Origin: Thermoanaerobaculia bacterium
GTDB lineage: Bacteria > Acidobacteriota > Thermoanaerobaculia > Multivoradales > Multivoraceae
Direction of reading: 5' to 3'
Assembly: GCA_022824725.1 (NCBI GenBank)
Contig: JAJDZH010000352.1
Location: 1 to 38,494, forward strand
Length of the DNA: 38,494 bases
Positions 18,956 through 26,760 of the stretch are shown piece by piece. The notes under the pieces are model-generated. The model saw only the letters and a list, made by a program, of their open reading frames with translations, did not search any database and was not told the origin of the DNA. The translations under genes were made by a program, and so were the position numbers. Each line of letters begins with the position of its first letter. Within the stretch, counting starts at the first letter, position 1.

Positions 18956-19957
18956 CTACACCTCCTTGGCGTCCAGGAACGGCATCATCCGACGCAGTTC
19001 CCGGCCGACCTCCTCGATCGGGTGGCTCCGCTCCCGCTGCCGCCGGGGATCGAAGCGCGGCCGGCCGTTCCTGTTCTCGGCGATCCAGTCGCGGGCGTAC
19101 GTCCCGTCCTGGATGTCGCTCAGGATCTTGTCCATCACCGCCCGCACGTCCTCCGTGATCATCTGATCGCCAGCGTGGTAGCCGCCGTGCTCGGCGGTAT
19201 CGGAGACGCTGTACCACATGTAGCCGAGCCCGCCTTCGTACATCAGGTCGACGATCAGCTTCAGTTCATGCAGGCATTCGAAGTACGCGACTTCCGGCTG
19301 GTAGCCGGCGGCGACCAGCTTCTCGAAGCCGGCGCGGACCAGGGCGGAGGCGCCGCCGCAGAGCACGATCTGTTCGCCGAAGAGGTCGGTCTCCGTTTCC
19401 TCGGCGAACGTGGTCTCGATCACTCCGGCGCGGGTGCAGCCGATGCCCTTCGCGTAGGCCAGGGCGTCGGCCAGGGCGCCGCCGCTGGCGTCGTTCTCGA
19501 CCGCGACCAGGCCCGGCGTGCCGGCGCCCTCCGTGAACACCTCCCGCACCCTGTGCCCCGGCGCCTTCGGCGCGACCAGGGACACGTCGACTTCCTCCGG
19601 CGCTCCGATCTCGCCGTAGCGGACGTTGAACCCGTGGGCGAACATCAGGGTGTTCCCCGGCTTGAGATTCGGGGCGAGGTCCTGCTCGTAGAGTTCGGCC
19701 TGCACCGTGTCGGGCGCCAGGACCATGATCATCTGCGCCCGCGCGGCCGCGGCCGCGTTGCCGAGCACCTCGAGGCCGTCGGCTTCGGCCTTGGCGGCGC
19801 TGCCGCTGCCTTCGCGCAGGCCGACAACGACGTCCACGCCGCTGTCGCGCAGGTTCAGCGCGTGGGCGTGGCCCTGGCTGCCGTAGCCGATCACCGCGAC
19901 GGTGCGGCCGTCGAGCCGGGAAAGGTCCGCGTCGTCGTCGTAGTAGAGCTTCGCCAT
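18956..19957 (-). CDS. ilvC: Ketol-acid reductoisomerase
   Basis: A 333-residue class I (short) ketol-acid reductoisomerase. The Rossmann start reads [21 protein letters not shown], followed by a [13 protein letters not shown] loop with Arg and Ser residues typical of NADPH preference. The C-terminal knotted domain has the metal and substrate motifs DLFGEQ and [17 protein letters not shown]. It rearranges and reduces acetolactate (valine/leucine) and acetohydroxybutyrate (isoleucine). It sits 39 bases after ilvN. A short GAGCG/CGCTC hairpin in that gap is weak and probably not a terminator. No ilvD, needed for the next step, is present in the window. Confidence 0.96.
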   Translation of the reverse strand: MAKLYYDDDADLSRLDGRTVAVIGYGSQGHAHALNLRDSGVDVVVGLREGSGSAAKAEADGLEVLGNAAAAARAQMIMVLAPDTVQAELYEQDLAPNLKPGNTLMFAHGFNVRYGEIGAPEEVDVSLVAPKAPGHRVREVFTEGAGTPGLVAVENDASGGALADALAYAKGIGCTRAGVIETTFAEETETDLFGEQIVLCGGASALVRAGFEKLVAAGYQPEVAYFECLHELKLIVDLMYEGGLGYMWYSVSDTAEHGGYHAGDQMITEDVRAVMDKILSDIQDGTYARDWIAENRNGRPRFDPRRQRERSHPIEEVGRELRRMMPFLDAKEV

Positions 19958-19996
19958 CTGGTTGGGTTCCTCGTCTGGTGATTCGAGCGGAGGCGC

Positions 19997-20542
19997 TCAG
20001 AGCACGTTGCTGCGCGCCGCGGCGCGGCTGCGGTTGGGCTTGAAGCCTTCGTCCTTCAGGGTGTGGCCGCCGCGCCCCAGCGCGATCATGCCGGTGCGCA
20101 CCATCTCGACGATGCCGAACGGACGCACGAGTTCGGTGAAGTTCTCGAGTTTCTCTTCCTCGCCGGTGATCTCCACCACCAGGCTTTCGGCGGAGACGTC
20201 GATGATCCGGGCGCGGAAGATGTCGCAGAGCTGGATCACCTCCCGCCGGTTGTCGGAGGTCGCCCGGACCTTGACCAGAGCCATCTCCCTCACCACCGAG
20301 GGCTGACTGTGGAGGTGGTCGACGTGGACGACGTCGACCAGCTTGTACAGGTTCTTGACCAGGCGGTCCGCCTCCGCGCTGTCGGACTCCATGACGATCG
20401 TCATCCGGGACATCTCGTCGCGCTGAGTGCGGCCGACGGACAGGCTGTCGATGTTGAAGCTGCGCCGCCGGAACAGGTTCGCCACCCGGGCCAGGACCCC
20501 GGGGCGATTCTCGACCAGCGCTGCCAGGATGTGTTTCGCCAT
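19997..20542 (-). CDS. ilvN: Acetolactate synthase small (regulatory) subunit
   Basis: A 181-residue protein with an N-terminal ACT domain (ALVENRPGVLARVANLFRRR, then FNIDSLSVGRT) and the C-terminal small-subunit domain (about 85-160). It activates the catalytic subunit and carries valine feedback inhibition in this family. The usual name is IlvN or IlvH; the two cannot be told apart here. It follows ilvB after 28 bases and precedes ilvC. The C-terminus has a basic tail (KPNRSRAAARSN) with no evident function. Confidence 0.95.
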   Translation of the reverse strand: MAKHILAALVENRPGVLARVANLFRRRSFNIDSLSVGRTQRDEMSRMTIVMESDSAEADRLVKNLYKLVDVVHVDHLHSQPSVVREMALVKVRATSDNRREVIQLCDIFRARIIDVSAESLVVEITGEEEKLENFTELVRPFGIVEMVRTGMIALGRGGHTLKDEGFKPNRSRAAARSNVL

Positions 20543-20570
20543 TTCGCCGTTCCTCGGGAACCGGCCGACC

Positions 20571-22502
20571 TCAGACCCCGAACCGGGAACCCAGGGCCGC
20601 TGCGGCAGCGGGCGCCTCTGGCTCGGTTCCTTCGGGTTCAGGGGTTGTCGCTGCTTCCGGGATCTCCGCCGCTGCCGCCCGTTCCCGCTGCTGCCGCTCG
20701 AACTCCGCCGGGGTGGGCCGGCGGATCATGTCGTCGAGGTCGGCGCCTGCCGGCACCATGGGAAAGACGATCTCTTCCTTCTCGACGACGAAGTCGATCA
20801 GGGTCGGTCCGGCTGTCTGCGCGCGCGAGGCGTTGACCGCCTCTTCGATCTGGCCGCGCTCGGTGACGCGAACGGTCGGGATGCCGTAGGCCTCCGCGAG
20901 CTTGCAGAAGTCCGGGTTGACCATTGGCGTCTGGTTGTAGCGCTCCTCGTAGAAGAACTCCTGCCACTGGCGGACCATGCCGAGGAAGCCGTTGTTGATG
21001 ATCGCGATGTGGACGTTGACCCGCTCCTGGACCGCGGTGGCGAGTTCCATCATCGTCATCTGGAAGCCGCCGTCGCCAACGATGGCCCACACTTCCTGGT
21101 CGGGGCGGGACATCTTGGCGCCGATCGCCGCCGGCAGGCCGAAGCCCATCGTTCCCAGGCCGCCGCTGGTGATCAGGCTGTGCGGCCGTTCGTGCTGGTA
21201 GTACTGGGCCTCCCACATCTGGTGCTGGCCGACATCGGTGACGGTGATGGCTCCGCCCGCGGTGAACTCGAACAGGTCGCGGATGACCTGGGCGCCGAGC
21301 AGCTTGCCTTCGGGCACCGCCGGGTGCTGGGGCGCCTCGGCCGGCCGCACGATCTCACGCAACTCGGAGTCCGCCCGCCACTCGGCGATGCGGTCGAACC
21401 AGGCCTCGTTCGGCCGCCGCTCGACCCGGTCGAGCAATTGCCGCAGGACCTCGCCGAGGTCGCCGACGATGCCGACGTCGACGGTCACGTTCTTGTTGAT
21501 CTCGGAGGGGTCGATGTCGACGTGGATCTTGCGCGAGTCCCGGGCGTAGGTCGCCAGGTTGCCGGTCACCCGGTCGTCGAAGCGCATGCCCAGGGCGATC
21601 AGCAGGTCGGCCTGCTGGATCGCGTGGTTCACCTCGGCGCCGCCGTGCATTCCCATCATTCCGAGGCAGAGCGGGTGCTGCTCGGAGATCGCGCCCTTGC
21701 CGAGCAGGGTCAGGGCGATCGGAATCTGCGCCTTCTCCGCCAGTTGCGCGAGCTCCTCGTTGGCGCCCGCCATCGAGATGCCGTGCCCGGCCAGGATGAT
21801 CGGCCGCTCCGAATCGCGGATCAACTCCAGGGCCGCGGCGACCTGGCGCGCCCTTGCCGTCTTCGGCGGGCTGTAGCCGGCGAGTTGAATCGGCTCCGTC
21901 GGGTAGACGAACTCGGCTTCCTGGATCTGGACGTCCTTGGGAATGTCGACCAGCACCGGACCGGGCCGCCCGGTCCGGGCGATATGAAACGCCTCGCGCA
22001 TGACCTCGGGCAGTTCGTCGATGCTCGTCACCAGGTAGTTGTGCTTGGTGATCGGGAGGGTGATGCCGGTGACGTCCGTCTCCTGGAAGGCGTCGCTGCC
22101 GATGGCGCCGGTGGGGACCTGTCCCGTGATGCAGACGATGGGAGACGAGTCCATCATCGCCGTGGCGATGCCGGTGACGAGGTTCGTCGCGCCGGGGCCG
22201 CTGGTCGCCATCGCCACGCCGACCTTGCCGGTGGCGCGGGCGTAGCCGTCAGCCATGTGCGACGCGCCCTGTTCGTGGCGGGTCAGCACGTGATGGAGTT
22301 GCGGGTACCTGGTCAGGGCGTCGTAGGTGGGCAGGATGGCCCCGCCCGGGTAGCCGAAGACGATGTCGACTCCCTCGTGCAGCAGGCACTCGCACACGAT
22401 TTCGGCGCCGGTCAGCACGACGGCGTCGGCGCCCCCATCCGGCGGGTTCACTGCCTCCGGGTTCACTGCCTCTCGGTTCGTTGCGGCGTCTTCGTTGCTC
22501 AT
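20571..22502 (-). CDS. ilvB: Acetolactate synthase large (catalytic) subunit
   Basis: A 643-residue ThDP-dependent enzyme. Its core matches acetohydroxyacid synthase: VFGYPGGAILPTYDAL, the glutamate-bearing HVLTRHEQGASHMADGYAR, FAD-domain segments, and the ThDP motif starting VGDGGFQMTMMELAT and ending IINNG. It joins two pyruvates, or pyruvate and 2-oxobutyrate, in the first shared step to valine, leucine and isoleucine. It is about 70 residues longer than usual. There is a 28-residue N-terminal extension encoded partly by a 15-base tandem repeat, and a C-terminal tail rich in Ala, Glu and Pro. ATG 22502 is assumed; starts closer to VVLTGAEIVCECL would remove the repeat, but no better start codon with a ribosome site was found. 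Confidence 0.95.
   Translation of the reverse strand: MSNEDAATNREAVNPEAVNPPDGGADAVVLTGAEIVCECLLHEGVDIVFGYPGGAILPTYDALTRYPQLHHVLTRHEQGASHMADGYARATGKVGVAMATSGPGATNLVTGIATAMMDSSPIVCITGQVPTGAIGSDAFQETDVTGITLPITKHNYLVTSIDELPEVMREAFHIARTGRPGPVLVDIPKDVQIQEAEFVYPTEPIQLAGYSPPKTARARQVAAALELIRDSERPIILAGHGISMAGANEELAQLAEKAQIPIALTLLGKGAISEQHPLCLGMMGMHGGAEVNHAIQQADLLIALGMRFDDRVTGNLATYARDSRKIHVDIDPSEINKNVTVDVGIVGDLGEVLRQLLDRVERRPNEAWFDRIAEWRADSELREIVRPAEAPQHPAVPEGKLLGAQVIRDLFEFTAGGAITVTDVGQHQMWEAQYYQHERPHSLITSGGLGTMGFGLPAAIGAKMSRPDQEVWAIVGDGGFQMTMMELATAVQERVNVHIAIINNGFLGMVRQWQEFFYEERYNQTPMVNPDFCKLAEAYGIPTVRVTERGQIEEAVNASRAQTAGPTLIDFVVEKEEIVFPMVPAGADLDDMIRRPTPAEFERQQRERAAAAEIPEAATTPEPEGTEPEAPAAAAALGSRFGV
22445..22489. 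repeat. 15-base tandem repeat inside the ilvB N-terminal region
   Basis: Two near-identical 15-base units (GGTTCACTGCCTCCG, then GGTTCACTGCCTCTC) and a decayed third copy lie in frame. They encode EAVNP-like repeats in the IlvB N-terminal extension. This looks like slippage-generated length variation in a disordered leader. Confidence 0.7.
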
Positions 22503-22516
22503 CTCGGCCTCCTCGC

Positions 22517-23473
22517 TCAGCCGGCCAGGGGCTTCGCGGCCTCCTGCAGCCGGGGTACCTGGGTGAGCCAGTTGTGGCGGTCGGGGAGGCGGCCCTCGAC
22601 CAGCCCGAAGAACTCCTCCTGGAGGTGGTGCGTGATCTCACCGCGCGTGCCGCTGCCGATCGGGATCCGGTCCACGGAGCGCACCGGGCTCACTTCGGCC
22701 GCCGTACCGGTCATGAACAGCTCGTCGGCGAGATAGAGCTCTTCACGGGCGATCGGCTGGAAGCGGACGTCGTACTTGAGGTCGCGGGCGATCGTGATGA
22801 CCGAGTCCCTGGTGATGCCGCCCAGGATCGAGTTGTAGAGCGGCGGCGTGTAGATCACACCGTCCCTGATCAGGAACAGGTTCTCGCCGGCGCCCTCGCA
22901 GACCAGGCCGCGGTCGTCGAGCATGATGCCCTCCGCGTAGCCGTGCTCGCGCGCCTCGATGGACACGAACTGGTTCGTCACATACTGCCCGCTGATCTTG
23001 CCCAGCGGCACGGCCGTGTTCGAGTTGAAGCGCCGCCAGGAACTGATCGCGGCGTCCACGCCCTGTTCGATCGCCTCCTCGCCGAGGTAGCGCCCCCAGC
23101 GGACCGCGTAGATGGCCAGTCTCGAACTGCAGGAGGTCGGGTTGAGGCCCATCTCCTCGTTGCCCCGGTAGATCAGCGGCCGGATGTAGCACGACTCGAG
23201 ACGGTTGCGGCCCACCGCCTCGATGCAAAGCTCCTCGACCTGGTCCTGCGTGTAGCCGGGTTCCATGCGCATGATCCTGCAACTGTCGAACAGGCGCCGG
23301 ACGTGCGGGCCGAGGCGGAAGATCGCAGTCGTCTCACCCGTGTCGTAGGCGCGAATGCCCTCGAACACCGACGAGCCGTAGTGCAGGCCGTGGGTGGTGA
23401 GGTGGACGGTCGCCTCGTCCCAGGGTTTCCACTGGTCGTCGATCCAGATCCACTCCGATCGTTCTATGGGCAT
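22517..23473 (-). CDS. ilvE: Branched-chain amino acid aminotransferase
   Basis: A 318-residue fold-type IV PLP aminotransferase. Landmarks are WIDDQWKPWDEATVHLTTHGLHYGSSVFEGIRAYDT at the N-terminus (given in part), the PLP-lysine region GKISGQYVTNQ, EGAGENLFLI and a TGTAAEVSPV segment. It exchanges amino groups between glutamate and the 2-oxo acids of valine, leucine and isoleucine, the final step for all three. It is the first structural gene of the operon. ATG 23473 is preceded by GGAG eight bases upstream and lies 25 bases after a strong intrinsic terminator, so its expression depends on transcriptional read-through of the leader. The ilvB gene follows 14 bases later. Confidence 0.95.
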   Translation of the reverse strand: MPIERSEWIWIDDQWKPWDEATVHLTTHGLHYGSSVFEGIRAYDTGETTAIFRLGPHVRRLFDSCRIMRMEPGYTQDQVEELCIEAVGRNRLESCYIRPLIYRGNEEMGLNPTSCSSRLAIYAVRWGRYLGEEAIEQGVDAAISSWRRFNSNTAVPLGKISGQYVTNQFVSIEAREHGYAEGIMLDDRGLVCEGAGENLFLIRDGVIYTPPLYNSILGGITRDSVITIARDLKYDVRFQPIAREELYLADELFMTGTAAEVSPVRSVDRIPIGSGTRGEITHHLQEEFFGLVEGRLPDRHNWLTQVPRLQEAAKPLAG

Positions 23474-23498
23474 GCGGTTACTCCACTGGCGCCGAACC

Positions 23499-23528
23499 AA
23501 AAAAGCCCCCAGGCGTTGCTGGGGGCTT
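23499..23528 (-). terminator. Intrinsic terminator of the ilv-leu attenuator
   Basis: On the minus strand a perfect 10-base stem, AAGCCCCCAG with CTGGGGGCTT, closes a six-base loop and runs into six T residues. It stands between the leader reading frame and ilvE, inside the transcription unit, which marks it as a regulatory (attenuator) terminator rather than an end of operon. Confidence 0.9.
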
Positions 23529-23556
23529 GAAGTCGCTCAGTTTCCTGTTGGTGCGC

Positions 23557-23625
23557 CTAGTTAGCCCCCTGGGTCACAAGGACCAGGACCAGAATCAGCA
23601 GCAGAAGGACGGCGGGGGTAGTCAT
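23557..23625 (-). CDS. ilvL: Branched-chain amino acid leader peptide
   Basis: A 22-codon reading frame from ATG 23625 to TAG 23557. Residues 6-17 are VLLLLILVLVLV: seven Leu, four Val and one Ile in an unbroken run. The stop lies 28 bases before the attenuator terminator. The peptide is not expected to function itself; its translation senses charged Leu/Val/Ile tRNAs. Codons 19-21 contain GGGGGCT, which can pair with the terminator's 5' arm. A ribosome stalled early in the run leaves this free and allows read-through, while one reaching the stop covers it and lets the terminator form. No Shine-Dalgarno precedes the ATG; AATCCT, exactly six bases upstream, could serve as a leaderless -10, competing with the TTGACA promoter 50 bases further up. 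Confidence 0.85.
   Translation of the reverse strand: MTTPAVLLLLILVLVLVTQGAN
23563..23569 (-). promoter_or_regulatory. Antiterminator arm within ilvL
   Basis: GGGGGCT on the minus strand spans the last base of codon 19 to codon 21 of the leader. It is complementary over seven bases to AGCCCCC at 23521-23527, the promoter-proximal arm of the terminator. Pairing would exclude the terminator. It duplicates the GGGGGCT of the terminator's distal arm. Confidence 0.7.
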
Positions 23626-23671
23626 GGCGTAAGGATTCTGTTGATCTACCGGGCGGCAGGTCGTGCGAGGG

Positions 23672-23701
23672 AGCGTAGGAGAGGACGGGAGCGGCTGTCA
23701 A
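23672..23701 (-). promoter_or_regulatory. Predicted promoter of the ilv-leu operon
   Basis: A perfect -35 TTGACA (23701-23696) is followed after 18 bases by TACGCT (23677-23672), a three-of-six -10 with the conserved TA and final T. Transcription would begin near 23665, about 40 bases before the leader ATG. Confidence 0.5.
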
Positions 23702-23756
23702 GCGTGGATGCCTCGAAACCTGGCGCCAGAAGCGACACAACGCTCTGATTCGGCGG

Positions 23757-23762
23757 TATAGT
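23757..23762 (+). promoter_or_regulatory. Predicted -10 element of the SNF2 gene
   Basis: TATAGT matches TATAAT at five of six positions. It lies 32 bases before the GTG start at 23795. A GCGACA sequence 19 bases upstream is a weak -35. A 10-base palindrome ACGCGCGCGT (23772-23781) sits in the presumed untranslated region. Confidence 0.4.
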
Positions 23763-23794
23763 CGAGCGTTTACGCGCGCGTTTCGTGACTTTCC

Positions 23795-26734
23795 GTGAAG
23801 CTGTTTCCACGCCTCGAGTTCCATCGCACCGGGATTGGCCTCCTCCCCGACCCCCACGACCCGGAGCCCGGTTCGGCCGTTCATCTGGCCAGGGTGGCCG
23901 GGTCGAAGCGGCCGCTGACGTTCTGCAGTTGCTCCACGGGCCGGCGCAGCGGATGCCGCCACCTCAAGCAGCTCGAGGGTCAGATCCGGGAACTCCACCA
24001 GGTCACCGGATGTAGCTGGTTCGACCTCTTCGCTCACAGCGGCTGGTTCCGGCTGGCCCAGACTCTGTTCGAGGAGCGTCTCCCGGCGGCTTCGGAATGC
24101 CTCGTGCTGCAGGAAACGCCCGACGATCCGATTCGCCTGTTCGGTCCAGGCGGAGTGGAGGTCCTTCGCTACCTTGAGCAGGCGCCGGCAACGGTTCGGT
24201 TTCTGGAACGGATCGGGAAGCTCTCGGGCGGCGTGTCGACCGCGGATCGGTCGGGTCTGCTGGAGCGGCTGTCGACGTTCATGCGGACACCCGAGGAACA
24301 GCATCTGAACAAGGCCGGAATGCAGACGAACCGGCAGTTCTTCGAGGGCAGTCTCTGGTTCCGCGTTGCCTACCACGCCCTGAGGGAGTTCGGCGATATC
24401 TCCGGCGGCAGAGCCGAAACGAACGGAGCGACGGTGAGACTCGAGCCGTCAATCGAGCTCTCCAACGGCACGTTCTTCCTGGCGGTCCGCACGGGCTCGG
24501 GTGGGCCGGACCTGCTTCAGATCGCCGTTCCGCGTGGCCGGGTGGACGCTGCGCTGGCGTTCCTCGCGGAAACGGGGCAGACCTCGGCGGTTCCCCTGTC
24601 GGCCGCGGATCTCCTCCACGTCGGCCCCGACACCAGGATCGAGAAGGAAAACCAGCTCGAGATACTGCGCCTGGCCGCGGAGGGGGAGGACGTCCTCGAC
24701 GAGAAGCGGCGCGAGCGCTTCCAGTATGGCGAGCTGGTCTTTCTCGAGGAGTTGGAGGTCCTCGTCCGGCGCGCGGATCGCAGTGAGGGGGGCTGGCGTG
24801 AGCCCGCCGCCATCGATCTCGGACCGGCGCGGGTGCCGACCTTCCGGACCGTGCCGCCGATCGAGGAACCCGAGCCGGTCCTGACCGAGAGTCCGCTGGC
24901 CGCTATCGGGATCCTGACCGAGTTCGACTACATCGAGATCGAGCCGGACGGAGACGAGTCGCTTTCGATCCGCTATGGCTTCGGCGACAGTGACGTGAGT
25001 CTCGGGGAACTCCTGGCAGCGAGGGGTGCCGGCCTGCCGTACCTCGAAACAGCGTCGGGCTGGATCGATCTCAACGCGCCGGCGCTCAGGAACCTCGGAT
25101 CGCTGCCTGCTCAGGCGAGAGCGCGTGCCGAGGGCGCCGGCGGCAATGGCGACTCCGCCAGTCTCCGTCTCTCATCGGCCGAGTTGCTGCGGCTGCAGGC
25201 TTCGAGTACGGCGCCGATCCGCGTCGAGGGCGAAGGCAGCCGTCATGACTTCCTGCGCCGCTTCCTGGAGCTCCGGCCGGCCGATCCGATGGTGAGTCCT
25301 TCGGGGCTCACGAGCGTCCTGCGTCCCTACCAGAAGCTAGGTGTCGAATGGCTGAAGTTCCTGTACGAGAACGATCTCGCTGGTCTTCTCTGCGACGACA
25401 TGGGCCTGGGGAAGACGCACCAGGCGATGGCGCTGATGGTCATCCTGCGGGAGCAACTGGGGGTCGACGAGCCGTTTCTCGTTGTCTGCCCCCGCACCGT
25501 CATCAGCCACTGGCGCAACAAGCTCCGGGAGTACGCGCCGGGATTGAGCCCGGCGTACTACCACGGACCGCAACGCAATCTCGGGGAATCGCTGGCTCAT
25601 GGCGACGTGATCCTCACGTCCTATGGCGTGATGCGGAATGACGTCGAGCGTTTCGGCGAACGGCGCTGGGGCCTCATCGTGTTCGACGAGGTGCAGCAGA
25701 TCAAGAACCGGAGCACCCAGGGCTACCGTGCCGCCGTTGCGCTCAGGGCCCGGATGAAACTGGGGCTGACCGGCACGCCGATCGAGAACTCGCTCACCGA
25801 GTTGAAGGGCCTGTTCGATCTCGTGCTGCCGGGCTACCTTGGCGGCGACGACACCTATCTGGATGTCCTCGGGACGAACGAACTCGACGCCGATTCCTGG
25901 TACGCGGTGAATCTGCGGCGTCTGACCGCACCCTTCGTGCTCCGCCGGGTGAAGACCGCCGTGCTGGACGAGCTGCCGGAGAAGATCGAGGACGTGCGCA
26001 CCTGCCGCCTGAGCCCCGAGCAGTTCGACCTGTACCGCCAGACGATCGAAACGAAGGGCGTGACGCTGATGAACGCCTTGCGGAGCGAGCGGGGCGCGCT
26101 TCCCTACATCCACATCTTCGCGCTGCTGAACATGCTGAAGCAGATCTGCGATCATCCCGCGTTGGCGGTCGGCGATCTGGACCGCTACGAGAACTACGAA
26201 TCGGGCAAATGGGACCTGTGCAAGGAGCTCCTCGAGGAGAGCTTCGACAGTGGCCAGAAGGTCGTCGTCTTCAGCCAGTACCTGGGGATGATCGGCATCC
26301 TGGAGCGCCACCTGACGAAGCTCGGCATCGAGTTCGTCACGCTGACGGGTTCCACCCGCGAGCGCGGCAAGGTCGTCGACCGCTTCAACGACGACGACGA
26401 CTGCCGCGTCTTTCTGGGCAGCCTGAAGGCGGGCGGCACCGGCATCGACTTGGTCGGCGGGTCGGTCGTCATCCACTACGACCGCTGGTGGAACGCGGCT
26501 CGCGAGGACCAGGCGACGGACCGCCTGTACCGGATCGGCCAGAAGCGGGCGGTCCACGTCTTCAAGCTGATCACCGAGGAAACGCTCGAGGAACGCATCG
26601 CCGCCATCATCGACCGCAAGCGCCGTCTCATGGAGAGCGTGGTGCAGGAGGACGACCCCCAGCTCAAGAAGATCTTCTCGCGCGAGGAGTTGATCGAGCT
26701 GCTGCAGGGGCCGGGCCTCGACGAGCCGGCCTGA
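23795..26734 (+). CDS. SNF2-family DNA-dependent ATPase with SWIM zinc finger
   Basis: A 979-residue protein. A SWIM-type zinc motif CxCx7CxH (Cys44, Cys46, Cys54, His56) opens it. A long, poorly conserved middle region follows, then a Swi2/Snf2 ATPase in the last 480 residues. Motif I reads DDMGLGKTHQ at about 534-543, motif II DEVQ near 630, and motif VI DRLYRIGQKRA near 909-920. The common forms are DEMGLGKT and DEAQ/DEAH, so both walls carry mild variants. Such bacterial proteins are thought to remodel protein-DNA complexes in transcription or repair; the partner here is unknown. GTG 23795 is the first usable start, without a clear ribosome site. It is divergent from the ilv operon and 26 bases ahead of cimA. 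Confidence 0.93.
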   Translation: MKLFPRLEFHRTGIGLLPDPHDPEPGSAVHLARVAGSKRPLTFCSCSTGRRSGCRHLKQLEGQIRELHQVTGCSWFDLFAHSGWFRLAQTLFEERLPAASECLVLQETPDDPIRLFGPGGVEVLRYLEQAPATVRFLERIGKLSGGVSTADRSGLLERLSTFMRTPEEQHLNKAGMQTNRQFFEGSLWFRVAYHALREFGDISGGRAETNGATVRLEPSIELSNGTFFLAVRTGSGGPDLLQIAVPRGRVDAALAFLAETGQTSAVPLSAADLLHVGPDTRIEKENQLEILRLAAEGEDVLDEKRRERFQYGELVFLEELEVLVRRADRSEGGWREPAAIDLGPARVPTFRTVPPIEEPEPVLTESPLAAIGILTEFDYIEIEPDGDESLSIRYGFGDSDVSLGELLAARGAGLPYLETASGWIDLNAPALRNLGSLPAQARARAEGAGGNGDSASLRLSSAELLRLQASSTAPIRVEGEGSRHDFLRRFLELRPADPMVSPSGLTSVLRPYQKLGVEWLKFLYENDLAGLLCDDMGLGKTHQAMALMVILREQLGVDEPFLVVCPRTVISHWRNKLREYAPGLSPAYYHGPQRNLGESLAHGDVILTSYGVMRNDVERFGERRWGLIVFDEVQQIKNRSTQGYRAAVALRARMKLGLTGTPIENSLTELKGLFDLVLPGYLGGDDTYLDVLGTNELDADSWYAVNLRRLTAPFVLRRVKTAVLDELPEKIEDVRTCRLSPEQFDLYRQTIETKGVTLMNALRSERGALPYIHIFALLNMLKQICDHPALAVGDLDRYENYESGKWDLCKELLEESFDSGQKVVVFSQYLGMIGILERHLTKLGIEFVTLTGSTRERGKVVDRFNDDDDCRVFLGSLKAGGTGIDLVGGSVVIHYDRWWNAAREDQATDRLYRIGQKRAVHVFKLITEETLEERIAAIIDRKRRLMESVVQEDDPQLKKIFSREELIELLQGPGLDEPA

Positions 26735-26760
26735 GGCCGGGCCAATAGGGTAGTGGGCCG

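Noticed and set aside
19985-19998. Short hairpin GAGCG-GAGG-CGCTC between ilvN and ilvC
   Set aside because: The stem is only five bases, with no T-run, and overlaps the ilvN stop region. It is unlikely to terminate or process the operon mRNA.
20427-22736. Long plus-strand open frame antisense to ilvB and ilvN
   Set aside because: It has no recognisable domain, is rich in His/Asp/Arg, and runs through conserved coding sequence on the other strand; it is a codon-bias shadow.
23557-23625. The Leu/Val-rich small frame as a membrane toxin peptide of a toxin-antitoxin pair
   Set aside because: It lacks charged ends typical of such toxins, and lies in line with a terminator and a complete branched-chain amino acid operon, so attenuation explains every part.
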